Positions 44,663 through 53,206 of a stretch of 64,000 bases of DNA are shown here, one piece after another. Made by a program: the position numbers and the translations under genes. Numbering within the stretch: position 1 is the first letter of the stretch; each line of letters starts with the position of its first letter. This stretch comes from Mycobacterium bourgelatii (GTDB lineage Bacteria > Actinomycetota > Actinomycetes > Mycobacteriales > Mycobacteriaceae), in assembly GCF_010723575.1 (NCBI RefSeq), contig NZ_BLKZ01000001.1, forward strand, positions 434,001-498,000, written 5' to 3'. The notes beneath the pieces are model-generated. The model searched no databases and was not told where the DNA came from. It was given only the letters and a program-made list of their open reading frames with translations.

Positions 44663-44731
44663 GCATTGGTGCAACGCAGGGGCCGACGCCTCATTCCCAT
44701 TCGGGAGCGCCCGTTCGGTAGCGTCGTCGAG

Positions 44732-45457
44732 GTGAATCGCGCGGCACTGGACAAGAACCCCAAAGACGTCGCGTCAATGTTCGACGGCGTCGCCCGCCGC
44801 TATGACATCACCAACACCGTGCTGTCGCTGGGCCAGGACCGTTATTGGCGGCGAGCCACCCGCTCGGCGCTGCAGCTCGCGCCAAGCCACAAGGTGCTGG
44901 ATTTGGCGGCAGGCACCGCGGTGTCGACGGTCGAACTGGCGAAGTCCGGGGCGTGGTGCGTGGCGGCCGATTTCTCGGTCGGCATGCTCGCCGCCGGCGG
45001 CGCGCGCAAGGTGCCCAAGGTCGCCGGTGACGCCACCCGACTGCCGTTTGCCGACGAGGTCTTCGACGCGGTCACCATCAGTTTCGGGCTGCGCAACGTC
45101 GTCGACACCGACGCGGCGCTGCGCGAAATGGCGCGGGTGACCCGTCCCGGCGGTCGGCTGGTGGTGTGCGAATTCTCCACGCCCACAAACGGATTGTTTG
45201 CGACCGTCTACAAGGAGTACCTGATGCGGGGGCTGCCGGCAGTGGCGCGCGCGGTGTCCAGCAATCCCGAGGCCTACGTGTATCTGGCGGAGTCGATCAG
45301 GGCCTGGCCCGACCAGGAGGCGCTGGCGCACCAGATCTCGCGTGCCGGCTGGTCAGCCGTGCGGTGGCGCAACCTCACCGGCGGCATAGTGGCCTTGCAC
45401 GCGGGGTACAAGCCGCGGCCGGTAACCCGGGCAGCATCCCGGGCAGCGCGGGGCTAG
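44732..45457 (+). CDS. menG: Demethylmenaquinone methyltransferase (MenG/UbiE)
   Basis: A 241-residue SAM methyltransferase for the last step to menaquinone (Rv0558, also called menH or ubiE). The UbiE signature is visible: FDGVARRYDITNTVLSLGQD at the N-terminus, VLDLAAGTAVSTVELA (SAM site, ~52) and a later VTISFGLRNVVDTDAALREMARVTRPGG. The GTG at 44732 is chosen; the longer frame from 44168 is antisense to the SDR. Its stop overlaps the convergent secreted-protein gene by four bases. Confidence 0.95.
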   Translation: MNRAALDKNPKDVASMFDGVARRYDITNTVLSLGQDRYWRRATRSALQLAPSHKVLDLAAGTAVSTVELAKSGAWCVAADFSVGMLAAGGARKVPKVAGDATRLPFADEVFDAVTISFGLRNVVDTDAALREMARVTRPGGRLVVCEFSTPTNGLFATVYKEYLMRGLPAVARAVSSNPEAYVYLAESIRAWPDQEALAHQISRAGWSAVRWRNLTGGIVALHAGYKPRPVTRAASRAARG

Positions 45458-45789
45458 ACTCCCGCGCGCTGTACGAAGCCGACGTTCTCGGGGCAGTAGT
45501 GATCGATGCCCGCGCCGAGGAACTGGAACGCCTGTCCCTGGGTGGTGCCCAGTGGGAGGTTTCGCTGCAGGAACGTGGCGGACTTGTACGCGTCGGTGTC
45601 CACGCCCTTTTCGATCCGCTGGCAACTGATCTTGGCCAGCCAGGCGTTGTAGTCCTGTGGGCCGTAGATGCCGAAACCGTGCAACGTGTTGTTGAAGACC
45701 TGGTCGTAGTCGTCAGCCTGAGCGGGCGCGGCCAGGCCGATCGCGGCGACCGCCATAGCGGCGAACGCAGCCAGCCTAGTTCCCTTCAT
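45454..45789 (-). CDS. Small secreted DUF732-like protein, Rv0559c homologue
   Basis: A 111-residue protein with a signal peptide (MKGTRLAAFAAMAVAAIGLAAPAQA) and a likely cleavage after the AQA, leaving a mature domain with two cysteines (ISCQRIEKG and DHYCPENVG) that probably form a disulphide. This is the pattern of the DUF732 family of secreted mycobacterial proteins of unknown role. It lies 65 bases downstream of the methyltransferase gene on the same strand. Rv0559c was reported as salicylate-induced together with Rv0560c. Confidence 0.9.
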   Translation of the reverse strand: MKGTRLAAFAAMAVAAIGLAAPAQADDYDQVFNNTLHGFGIYGPQDYNAWLAKISCQRIEKGVDTDAYKSATFLQRNLPLGTTQGQAFQFLGAGIDHYCPENVGFVQRAGV

Positions 45790-45854
45790 TAGCCAGACTA
45801 TACACCTAGCCGCACCTCGGTAGCAGCGTCGGGAACGAGGGTTGGGGCGGGCGT

Positions 45855-46556
45855 TCAGCCCAGGTGGGCCGAGAGCAGCCATGCGCCGACCGACTTACGG
45901 CCACCGGGCTCGTCACGCGTAATGAAGGGCATGTTGGCCGGCGCCTCAGTCATTTCCGCCAATTCCGCCGGGATCTGCGCGTGGATGCGGGCGGGCCGGA
46001 TTTCGTCGATCACCCAGTACTTGGCTACCACCTCGCGCAGTTCCTCCTCGGTGACCGCGAAGGGCGGAGTGCCCGTTGTCGACGCCCTGTCGAAGACCAG
46101 CACGTAGTAGCTGGCGCCCGGTGCCGCGGCCCGCACGATCGACTGCTGGTAGCCCTCGCGCAGCTCGACGGGCATCGAGTGGAACAGCGTCGAGTCGACG
46201 ATGGTGTTGAATCGGCCGGCCGATCCGTCGGGGTAGGTGTTGAAGTCGCTGATGTCGGCCACCGCGAAGCCGGCGTTGGTGATGCCCCGCTTCGCCGCCT
46301 CGCGTTGGGCCAGCTTGATGGCGGTGGGGGAGGCGTCCAGGCCAACTGTGCTGTGGCCGCGGTCGGCCAGGGCCAGCGAAATGGCGCCCTCGCCGCAGCC
46401 GGCGTCCAGTACATCGCCGGTGAACTTGCCCTGCTCGATGAGGGCGGCGAGCTCCGGCTGCGGTTCGCCGAGGCTCCACGGAGGTCGGACACCCTCGCCC
46501 AGCTCGGATTCGCCGCGGTACACGGATTCGAAGTCGAAATCTGTTGATGAAGTCAT
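45855..46556 (-). CDS. SAM-dependent methyltransferase, salicylate-inducible Rv0560c homologue
   Basis: A 233-residue class I methyltransferase. The SAM motif is VLDAGCGEGAISLALADRG (~51-69), followed by VGLDASPTAIKLAQ and VDSTLFHSMP. In M. tuberculosis, Rv0560c is induced by salicylate, is repressed by the MarR-type regulator Rv2887, and can N-methylate xenobiotics; a quinone-ring methylating role has also been proposed. ATG 46556 is chosen because the predicted transcription start falls a base or two upstream, making the message essentially leaderless. The strong promoter and the overlapping palindrome are listed separately. Confidence 0.92.
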   Translation of the reverse strand: MTSSTDFDFESVYRGESELGEGVRPPWSLGEPQPELAALIEQGKFTGDVLDAGCGEGAISLALADRGHSTVGLDASPTAIKLAQREAAKRGITNAGFAVADISDFNTYPDGSAGRFNTIVDSTLFHSMPVELREGYQQSIVRAAAPGASYYVLVFDRASTTGTPPFAVTEEELREVVAKYWVIDEIRPARIHAQIPAELAEMTEAPANMPFITRDEPGGRKSVGAWLLSAHLG

Positions 46557-46563
46557 GCCTTCA

Positions 46564-46592
46564 GGTATATCAACCAGCCTGATATATGTCAA
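46564..46592 (-). promoter_or_regulatory. Strong housekeeping-type promoter of the Rv0560c homologue
   Basis: On the minus strand TTGACA (46592-46587) is followed by a 17-base spacer and TATACC (46569-46564). The expected start of transcription is at about 46557, next to the ATG at 46556, so a leaderless transcript is predicted. Confidence 0.75.
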
Positions 46593-46604
46593 CGAACTTG
46601 ATAT
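46566..46604. promoter_or_regulatory. MarR-like operator overlapping the promoter
   Basis: TATATCA (46566-46572) and TGATATA (46580-46586) form a perfect inverted repeat. A second TCAA-CGAAC-TTGA follows at 46589-46601, and TTGATAT recurs to 46604. The sites cover the -35, spacer and -10. In M. tuberculosis the equivalent gene is repressed by a MarR-family protein, which fits these repeats. Confidence 0.7.
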
Positions 46605-46617
46605 GTGGTGGCCGCGG

Positions 46618-47853
46618 TCAGCTGAAGGGCGGCCTCCGGTCGATCAGGCGCGAGGCCCGGCCGCCGCTGCGCCAGACGCGGGCCACCCAGTCGGCGTCCT
46701 CGTCGGTCACCAGGTTGGCCATCACGCGCACCGCGATCGTCATCAGCTTTGTCGAGCGCATGGCGATCGGGCCGGTAGTGGGCAGGAAGCGCTGGAAGGT
46801 CAGCAGCAGCGCCAGTCGGCGCGCAACCGAGAACCCGCGGGCGTAGTGGTCCTGTAGCAGTGACGGCCAAATGTGCGAAAGATCACCCGCGTCGAGCAGC
46901 TCCGCGGCCAGCCGCCCCGTCTCCAGCCCGTAGTCGATGCCCTCGCCGTTGAGCGGATTGACGCAGGCCGCCGCGTCCCCGATGAGCATCCAGTTCGGGC
47001 CGGCCACCCCGGAAACGGCGCCGCCCATCGGCAGCAATGCCGACGCCACCGCCCTCGGTTGGCCGGTGAAGCCCCATTCGTCGCGGCGCAGGTCGGTGTA
47101 GTAGTTGATCAGCGGTTTTAGCGCCAGGTCGGCAGGTCGCTTGGTGGTCGACAGCGCGCCGACACCGATGTTCACCTCGCCGTCGCCCAGCGGGAAAATC
47201 CAGCCGTAGCCGGGCAGCACGGCGCCGTCGGGAGAACGCAGTTCCAGGTGTGATGTCAGCCAGGGGTCGTCGCCGTGGGTGGTGGTCAGGTATCCGCGTG
47301 CAGCGACGCCGTACACCGTCTCCTGGTGCCAGCGCCGGCCCAGCTTGCGGCCCAGCGAGGAGCGGGCACCGTCGGCGACGATCAGCTGCCGCAAGCTCAC
47401 CTCGGTGCCGTCGGCCAGCACCAGCGATACCACTCGCCTCGACGAATCATGATGAACACCAACGGCTTTGGTTCCGAGTAGCATGCGGGCGCCGGAGTCC
47501 TCGGCGACCTTGCGAATCCTGTCGTCCAACTCGAGGCGGGCCACCGCGCTGCTGTATGCCGGAAACGACGGGCCCGGCCATTCGATCTCGACCTCGCCGC
47601 CGAACCCGCTCATCCTCAGGCCCCGGTGCCGGATGCGGCCGGCCAGCCAGTCGCCCAGTCCTAACCGTTCCATCTCCGCGATCGCGCGCGGCGTCAGCCC
47701 GTCGCCGCAAGCCTTGTCGCGGGGGAAGCCGGCCGAGTCGACGACCAGCACGTCCCGGCCCGCGCGGGCTGCCCACGCGGCTGCGGCCGACCCGGCTGGG
47801 CCGGCGCCCACGACTACGACGTCGGCGCTGAGCGCTTGTTTCTCCACGCCCAC
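46618..47853 (-). CDS. menJ: Menaquinone reductase MenJ-type flavoprotein, Rv0561c homologue
   Basis: A 411-residue FAD enzyme of the geranylgeranyl reductase family that saturates the beta-isoprene double bond of mycobacterial menaquinone. The FAD motif is VVVGAGPAGSAAAAWAARAG (~13-33), and PRDKACGDGLTPRA follows at ~43. A late MLIGDAAACVNPLNGEGIDYGLETGR (~290) completes the FAD site. GTG start at 47853 or 47847. It is divergent from the polyprenyl synthase gene with only 15 bases between starts, so both are probably expressed from overlapping promoters. Confidence 0.94.
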   Translation of the reverse strand: MGVEKQALSADVVVVGAGPAGSAAAAWAARAGRDVLVVDSAGFPRDKACGDGLTPRAIAEMERLGLGDWLAGRIRHRGLRMSGFGGEVEIEWPGPSFPAYSSAVARLELDDRIRKVAEDSGARMLLGTKAVGVHHDSSRRVVSLVLADGTEVSLRQLIVADGARSSLGRKLGRRWHQETVYGVAARGYLTTTHGDDPWLTSHLELRSPDGAVLPGYGWIFPLGDGEVNIGVGALSTTKRPADLALKPLINYYTDLRRDEWGFTGQPRAVASALLPMGGAVSGVAGPNWMLIGDAAACVNPLNGEGIDYGLETGRLAAELLDAGDLSHIWPSLLQDHYARGFSVARRLALLLTFQRFLPTTGPIAMRSTKLMTIAVRVMANLVTDEDADWVARVWRSGGRASRLIDRRPPFS

Positions 47854-47868
47854 CAGTATGTTGGTCGA

Positions 47869-48876
47869 ATGAAAACTCCGGCGACCGTGGTGGCAGGCGT
47901 TGACTTCGGCAACGCTGCGTTCGCTGAGTCCGTGCGCGGCGGTGTCGCCCAGATCGAGCGCCTGATGGACACGGAGCTACGCAGCGCCGACGCCGTGATG
48001 ACCGACTCGTTGTTGCACTTGTTCATGGCCGGCGGTAAGCGGTTTCGCCCGTTGTTCACGGTGCTGTCCGCACACATCGGCCCCAACCCGGACTCGGGTG
48101 ACGTGGTGATCGCCGGCGCGGTGGTCGAGATGATTCATCTGGCGACGCTGTATCACGACGACGTGATGGACGAGGCGGAGGTGCGTCGGGGAGCGCCGAG
48201 CGCCAACGCGCGCTGGGGCAACAACGTCGCGATTCTGGCCGGCGATTACCTGTTGGCGACGGCGTCGCGCCTGGTGTCGCGGCTGGGCCCGGTGGCGGTG
48301 CGAATCGTCGCCGACACGTTTGCCGAGCTGGTGACGGGACAAATGCGCGAGACGCGCGGGCTTCCGGATGGTGTCGATCCGATCGAGCAGTACCTGAAGG
48401 TGGTCCACGAGAAGACGGGCAGCCTGATCGGGGCCGCGGGGCGGTTTGGCGCCATGTTCTCCGGGGCCGACGAGGAGCAGATCGAACGGCTGAGCCGACT
48501 CGGCGCCATCGTGGGCACGGCGTTTCAGATCGCCGACGACATCATCGACATCGACAGCGAATCCGAGAAGTCGGGAAAGCTGCCGGGCACCGACATCCGT
48601 GAAGGGGTGCGCACGCTGCCGATGCTCTACGCATTGCGCGATACGGGGCCCGACGGTGATCGGCTGCGCGAATTGCTGGCCGGACCCGTCCACGACGATG
48701 CCGAGGTGCGAGAGGCGTTGACGCTGTTGCGGGCCTCGGAGGGCATGGCCAAGGCAAAAGACGTGCTGGCCGGGTATGCGGCGCAGGCGCGTCACGAGCT
48801 GGATTTGCTGCCCGACGTTCCTGGACGGGACGCACTTGGGGCCCTGGTCGACTACACGGTGAGCCGGCACGGATAA
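47869..48876 (+). CDS. grcC1: Polyprenyl diphosphate synthase
   Basis: A 335-residue trans-isoprenyl diphosphate synthase, identical in length to Rv0562. The first Asp-rich motif is YHDDVMDEAEVRRG (~101) and the second FQIADDIIDIDSE (~225). GGKRFRPLFT near residue 50 supplies the diphosphate-binding lysine/arginine. It probably makes the tail diphosphate used by MenA; the chain length cannot be read from sequence alone. ATG 47869 is chosen over the longer frame from 47836, which would overlap the divergent reductase. Confidence 0.93.
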   Translation: MKTPATVVAGVDFGNAAFAESVRGGVAQIERLMDTELRSADAVMTDSLLHLFMAGGKRFRPLFTVLSAHIGPNPDSGDVVIAGAVVEMIHLATLYHDDVMDEAEVRRGAPSANARWGNNVAILAGDYLLATASRLVSRLGPVAVRIVADTFAELVTGQMRETRGLPDGVDPIEQYLKVVHEKTGSLIGAAGRFGAMFSGADEEQIERLSRLGAIVGTAFQIADDIIDIDSESEKSGKLPGTDIREGVRTLPMLYALRDTGPDGDRLRELLAGPVHDDAEVREALTLLRASEGMAKAKDVLAGYAAQARHELDLLPDVPGRDALGALVDYTVSRHG

Positions 48877-48977
48877 GCGTCGTATGGGGCGCCCTGGAAC
48901 TTGCGGGGCTACTACGGGCGTTGTGTAAGCGAAAGTCAGCAAACCGTGTCGTAGGAGCTTGGTAGGAGCAGCGCAAA

Positions 48978-49838
48978 ATGACCTGGCATCCCCATGCCAA
49001 CAGGCTGAAGACCTTCGTGCTGTTGGTCGGAATGTCCGCGATGATCGTGTTCGTCGGTGCCTTGTTCGGCAAGACGGCGCTGATCTTGGCGTGCTTGTTC
49101 GCTATCGGAATCAACGCCTACACGTACTTCAACAGCGACAAGCTGGCCCTGCGAGCGATGCACGCCCAGCCGGTTATCGAGTTGCAGGCGCCGGCCATGT
49201 ACCGGATCGTGCGTGAATTGGCTAACAGCGCGCACCAACCCATGCCCCGGCTGTACATCAGCGACACGAACGCGCCCAATGCGTTTGCCACTGGCCGTAA
49301 CCCGCGCAACGCCGCGGTGTGTTGCACCACGGGCATCCTGCGCCTTCTCAACGAGCGGGAACTGCGTGCCGTGCTGGGGCACGAGTTGTCCCACGTCTAT
49401 AACCGCGACATCCTGATCTCATGCGTGGCAGGGGCGCTGGCCTCGGTGATCACCGCGCTGGCAAACATGGCGTTTTTCTTCGGCGCGTTCGGTAACCGTG
49501 AAGGCGGCGCGAATCCATTTGCAATGCTGCTTGTTTCACTGCTCGGCCCGATCGCCGCGACGGTGGTGCGGTTAGCCGTGTCGCGGTCCCGCGAGTACCA
49601 GGCTGACGAGTCGGGTGCGGTGTTGACCGGTGACCCGCTGGCCTTGGCGTCGGCGTTGCGGAAGATCTCCGGTGGCGTGGAGATGGCGCCGTTGCCGCCC
49701 GAGCCGCAGTTGGCCAATCAGGCGCATCTGATGATCGCCAACCCGTTCCGCTCGGGAGAACGCATCGGTGCGATGTTCTCGACGCACCCGCCGATCGAAG
49801 ACCGCATCCGTCGACTCGAGGCAATGGCGCGGGGCTAG
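48978..49838 (+). CDS. htpX: Zinc metalloprotease HtpX
   Basis: A 286-residue membrane-bound M48 peptidase, the same length as Rv0563. Two N-terminal helices (TFVLLVGMSAMIVFVGALFG) precede the zinc motif VLGHELSHVYNRDI (~131-144). Two further helices and the glutamate ligand region YQADESGAV follow. HtpX degrades misfolded membrane proteins under stress. A TAGGAG site about ten bases before the ATG supports the start. Confidence 0.95.
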   Translation: MTWHPHANRLKTFVLLVGMSAMIVFVGALFGKTALILACLFAIGINAYTYFNSDKLALRAMHAQPVIELQAPAMYRIVRELANSAHQPMPRLYISDTNAPNAFATGRNPRNAAVCCTTGILRLLNERELRAVLGHELSHVYNRDILISCVAGALASVITALANMAFFFGAFGNREGGANPFAMLLVSLLGPIAATVVRLAVSRSREYQADESGAVLTGDPLALASALRKISGGVEMAPLPPEPQLANQAHLMIANPFRSGERIGAMFSTHPPIEDRIRRLEAMARG

Positions 49839-49863
49839 TGCTGGGCGGTTGCCAGCGGCGGCA

Positions 49864-50240
49864 CTAGCGGTCGACCCCAGCCGGAGCATATGGGTTGCTC
49901 TCGTTTTTGACGGCGCATGCGCTATCACTGCCGGAGTGAGCCGCTGGTGATGGCGCATGTGCTAGCGGATCTGGAGTCTGTCTGTATCCCCGGAGCGGGG
50001 GGCCGTGTTTGATCTTCTGTCGGGGGACATGTGTTGCTCTCGCTTTTGATGGCGGATGCGCTATCACTGCCGGTGTGAGCCGCTGGTGATGGCGCATGTG
50101 CTAGCGGATCTGGAGTCTGTCTATATCCCTGGAGCGAGGATTCGTGAGCGGCCGGCCGGTCGATCCCCAGGCCGAGCCCATGGGTGGCTTTCGAAGTTGC
50201 CGTCGCATCCGCTATCAACGCCGACGTGAACCGCTACACC
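49864..50240. repeat. Degenerate direct repeats copying the 5' end of the HicB gene
   Basis: Three related units begin near 49894, 50035 and 50184 (offsets 141 and 149). Each has a start-like region, then GCxCATxxGCTATCA and GCCGxxGTGAxCCGCT. Unit 3 is the genuine start of the HicB gene. In units 1 and 2 the same frame reads GTGAGCCGCTGG and then a TGA stop, so they are dead copies. Units 1 and 2 share a longer tail (GTGATGGCGCATGTGCTAGC onward). No other gene is seen in 49839-50183. Confidence 0.75.
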
Positions 50241-50582
50241 TATCGCGCCGAGTGGTGCAACGTGCACGAGGAATACATCGCAGGCTGTGTCGAGATGCCC
50301 TACATGGTCCGCCGGGCCAAGACCGCGCCTGAAGCCATCGCCGCTCTCGTCGAAGCGGTCGACGAGAACGTCGAAGGTATGCAGCTGACCGGTGAGCAGG
50401 TCCCCCCGTCCCTATGCGAGCGCAACTTCAGCGGAAAAATCGTCGTCAGGACATCACGCGAACTGCACGCCCGCCTGGCTCTTGAAGCCGAAGAGCAGCG
50501 AATCTCCATGAACCAGTGGATAGTTCAGAAGCTGGCCACCCGTCAGTTAGACGGCGGCTTCAGGGCGTTCCCCTTTGACTAG
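50184..50582 (+). CDS. HicB-family antitoxin with C-terminal ribbon-helix-helix segment
   Basis: A 132-residue protein. The N-terminal part (YTYRAEWCNVHEEYIAGCVEMPY ... TAPEAIAALVEAV) is the HicB-type RNase-H-like antitoxin domain. The C-terminus (GKIVVRTSRELHARLALEAEEQRISMNQWIVQKLA) is an RHH DNA-binding domain. The start may instead be GTG 50226, which matches the family's N-terminus better. No HicA toxin frame is found on either side, so this is an orphan antitoxin or regulator. It converges on gpsA, with a 32-base gap. Confidence 0.82.
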   Translation: MAFEVAVASAINADVNRYTYRAEWCNVHEEYIAGCVEMPYMVRRAKTAPEAIAALVEAVDENVEGMQLTGEQVPPSLCERNFSGKIVVRTSRELHARLALEAEEQRISMNQWIVQKLATRQLDGGFRAFPFD

Positions 50583-50614
50583 CCAGCCAACGCCGCGCCC
50601 CGGGAGACCGGCCC

Positions 50615-51640
50615 CTAGAAACCCGCTCCGTGGATTTCGTGTCCGGGCACCTCGGCGATCAGGCCCTTGTAAGCCTCCTCCACCGTCGAGCCGTGATTGA
50701 CCACCGCATCGACCTCGCGCGCGATCGGCATGTGCAGGCCGAACTCGTTGGCGAACTCCATGATCACGCTGGCGGCCTTCACGCCCTCGGCAACCTGGTT
50801 CATCGACGCGATGATCTCGTCGATCGGTTTGCCGGCGCCCAACTGTTCGCCGACATGGCGGTTACGGCTGCGTTGGCTGGTGCAGGTCACGATGAGGTCG
50901 CCCAGGCCCGCCAGGCCGGGGAAGGTTTCGGCCTTGCCGCCCACCGCCACGCCCAGCTTGGTCATCTCGCGCAACGCCCGCGCGATCACGAGTGCACGGG
51001 TGTTCTCGCCGATGCCCAACGAGTAGCCCATCCCGACGGCGATGGCGAACACGTTCTTTAGAGCGCCAGCCATCTCGACGCCAATGACGTCGTCGGTGGT
51101 GTACACACGGAACCTGCGCGTGCGGAACAGCGTCGCCAACCGGGTCGACAGATGCTGGTCGGGCATCGCCAACACCGCGGCGGCGGCGTAACCCTCCGCG
51201 ACCTCGCGAGCGATGTTCGGCCCGGCCAGGATCCCGGCGGGATGCCCGGGCAGGATCTCCTCGACGATCTGCGACATCCGCATGTTGGTGCCCTGCTCGA
51301 GTCCCTTGACCAGAGACACCACCGGCACCCACGGCCGCAGTTCCGCGCTCAACTCGGTGAGCACTCCCCGAAAGCCGTGGGAAGGCACCCCCATGACGAC
51401 AACGTCGGCGCAGTTGGCCGCCTCGGCGAAGTCCGTAGTGGCGCGCAGGCTTTCGCTGAGTACGACGTCCTCGCCGAGGTAACGGCTGTTGCGGTGGTTG
51501 TTGTTGATGTCGTCGGCCGTCTCTTGGGAACGCACCCACTGCAAGGTCGGTCCTCGGCGAGCGCAAATCGACGCGACGGTGGTGCCCCAGGAACCGCCGC
51601 CAAGCACAACGACCACGGGTTCGCGTTTCGCAACTGCCAT
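50615..51640 (-). CDS. gpsA: Glycerol-3-phosphate dehydrogenase [NAD(P)+]
   Basis: A 341-residue enzyme (GpdA1, Rv0564c) reducing dihydroxyacetone phosphate to glycerol-3-phosphate for phospholipid synthesis. The cofactor site is VVVLGGGSWGTTVASICARRG at the N-terminus. LVKGLEQGTNMRMSQI and the catalytic lysine in MAGALKNVFAIAVGMGYSLGIGENTRALV follow, with a C-terminal GLAGLGDLIVTC segment. It ends 32 bases from the convergent HicB gene. The monooxygenase gene lies 32 bases upstream on the same strand. Confidence 0.95.
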   Translation of the reverse strand: MAVAKREPVVVVLGGGSWGTTVASICARRGPTLQWVRSQETADDINNNHRNSRYLGEDVVLSESLRATTDFAEAANCADVVVMGVPSHGFRGVLTELSAELRPWVPVVSLVKGLEQGTNMRMSQIVEEILPGHPAGILAGPNIAREVAEGYAAAAVLAMPDQHLSTRLATLFRTRRFRVYTTDDVIGVEMAGALKNVFAIAVGMGYSLGIGENTRALVIARALREMTKLGVAVGGKAETFPGLAGLGDLIVTCTSQRSRNRHVGEQLGAGKPIDEIIASMNQVAEGVKAASVIMEFANEFGLHMPIAREVDAVVNHGSTVEEAYKGLIAEVPGHEIHGAGF

Positions 51641-51672
51641 GCGGTTCAGCCTAACCCCAGAGACCCCGCGGA

Positions 51673-53169
51673 CTACCCGGCCAGGGCGGCCCGTTCGCTG
51701 ACGCGACCAAACACCATGGCCTCATCGACGCGGTCGAATCGATAGTCGATCGCATCGGCGAAGTAGTTCTGCCGCACGTTCCAGGGCCTCTTGGTGCCCG
51801 ACTTGGGCAGCGCGTGCAAATTACGCAACACGTATCCGGCCTGGATGTCCCAGGATGGCTTTTCGGCCATCGGCTCATCGCCGAGGTGCGGGTAGGCGTG
51901 GGTGTAGCCGTGAGCGGCCATGTGGGCCAACAACTTCGCCGTCGCGCGCGCGGTGATGTCGGCCCGCAACGTCCAAGAGGCGTTGGTGTAACCCACGCAC
52001 CAGAACAGGTTGGGCACGTCTTCGAGCATGTGCGCCTTGTAGACGAAGCGATCGCGCGTATCGATCTCTACGCCGTCCAGGCTGACCTTGACCCCGCCCA
52101 GCGCCTGCAATTGCAGGCCGGTCGCGGTGACGATGATGTCCGCGTCGAGGTGCTTCCCGGACTTGAGCGCGATGCCGGTTTCGTCGAAATGGTCGATGTG
52201 GTCGGTGACGACGTCGGCGCGGCCCTCGGCGACCACGGTGTACAGGTCGGCGTCGGGGATCAGACACATCCGCTGGTCCCAAGGGTTGTAGCGCGGTTTG
52301 AAGTGGGTGTCGATGTCGTAGCCCGCGGGCAGGTTCTTGATCGCCACGCGTCGCAGTAACCACTTTATGAAGAGTGGGATCTTGCGGGACAAGAACCACA
52401 GAACCGCTTCGCCCAACGCGTTGTAGGTCCGGATAACCAGATGAGAAGCCTTGCGGGGCAATAATGTTCGGGCAACGGCGGCGACCTTGCTGTATTTCGA
52501 CGCCGAAATCATGTAGGTCGGCGACCGCTGCAGCATGGTGACTTTCGCCGCGCGATCGGCCATCGCTGGAATGAGCGTGACCGCCGTGGCGCCGCTGCCG
52601 ATCACCACGACCTTCTTGCCGGTGTAGTCCAGGTCCTCCGGCCAGTGCTGCGGGTGAATGACGGTGCCGCCGAACTCGTCGATGCCGGGAAACTCGGGGG
52701 TGTAGCCCTCGTCGTAGTTGTAGTAGCCGCTCCCGAAGAACACGAAGCGGCTGCGGTAAAGCTTTGTGCTGCCGTCCTCCTCACAGGTGATCGTCCAGGT
52801 GTCGGTGGACGAATCCCAGTTCGCCGAGCGCACGTAGCTGTTGAAGCGGATGTGACGGTCGATGCCGTACTTGTGGGCGGTGGTGGTCAGATACTCGCGG
52901 ATGTGTTCGCCGTCGGCGACGCCTTCCTTGCGCGTCCACGGCTCAAAGGGAAAGGACAGCGTGAAGATGCTGCTGTCGGAGCGCACGCCGGGGTAGCGGA
53001 ACAGGTCCCAGGTACCGCCGATCTGCGCCCGCCGCTCAAGGATCGTGTAGGTCAGGTTCGGGTTGCGCTCGGTGAGCCGGTACGCCGCACCGATGCCGGA
53101 AATTCCGGCGCCGACGATGACGACGTCGACGAAATCGGCTTCCGGACCAGCCTGGGGGGTCAATGTCAT
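51673..53169 (-). CDS. Flavin-containing Baeyer-Villiger-type monooxygenase, Rv0565c homologue
   Basis: A 498-residue FAD/NADPH monooxygenase. FAD motif VVIVGAGISGIGAAYRL (~17-33), then TWDLFRYPGVRSDSSIFTLSF. The second nucleotide-binding motif VVVIGSGATAVTLIPA (~193) is in the usual place, and an FxGxxxHxxxWP-like segment is represented by GTVIHPQHWPEDL (~177). The family includes EthA and MymA, which activate thioamide drugs in M. tuberculosis. The natural substrate is unknown. ATG 53169 is chosen; an earlier start at 53202 adds 11 residues. Confidence 0.92.
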   Translation of the reverse strand: MTLTPQAGPEADFVDVVIVGAGISGIGAAYRLTERNPNLTYTILERRAQIGGTWDLFRYPGVRSDSSIFTLSFPFEPWTRKEGVADGEHIREYLTTTAHKYGIDRHIRFNSYVRSANWDSSTDTWTITCEEDGSTKLYRSRFVFFGSGYYNYDEGYTPEFPGIDEFGGTVIHPQHWPEDLDYTGKKVVVIGSGATAVTLIPAMADRAAKVTMLQRSPTYMISASKYSKVAAVARTLLPRKASHLVIRTYNALGEAVLWFLSRKIPLFIKWLLRRVAIKNLPAGYDIDTHFKPRYNPWDQRMCLIPDADLYTVVAEGRADVVTDHIDHFDETGIALKSGKHLDADIIVTATGLQLQALGGVKVSLDGVEIDTRDRFVYKAHMLEDVPNLFWCVGYTNASWTLRADITARATAKLLAHMAAHGYTHAYPHLGDEPMAEKPSWDIQAGYVLRNLHALPKSGTKRPWNVRQNYFADAIDYRFDRVDEAMVFGRVSERAALAG

Positions 53170-53206
53170 TGCGGAACCTCGCTTGAAAATGGCAACCGCC
53201 ACCAGA

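Noticed and set aside
49864..50218. Overlapping minus-strand frames with repeated peptides (RLTPAVIAH...)
   Set aside because: The peptide repetition only reflects the DNA direct repeats; the frames differ between copies and lack ribosome sites.
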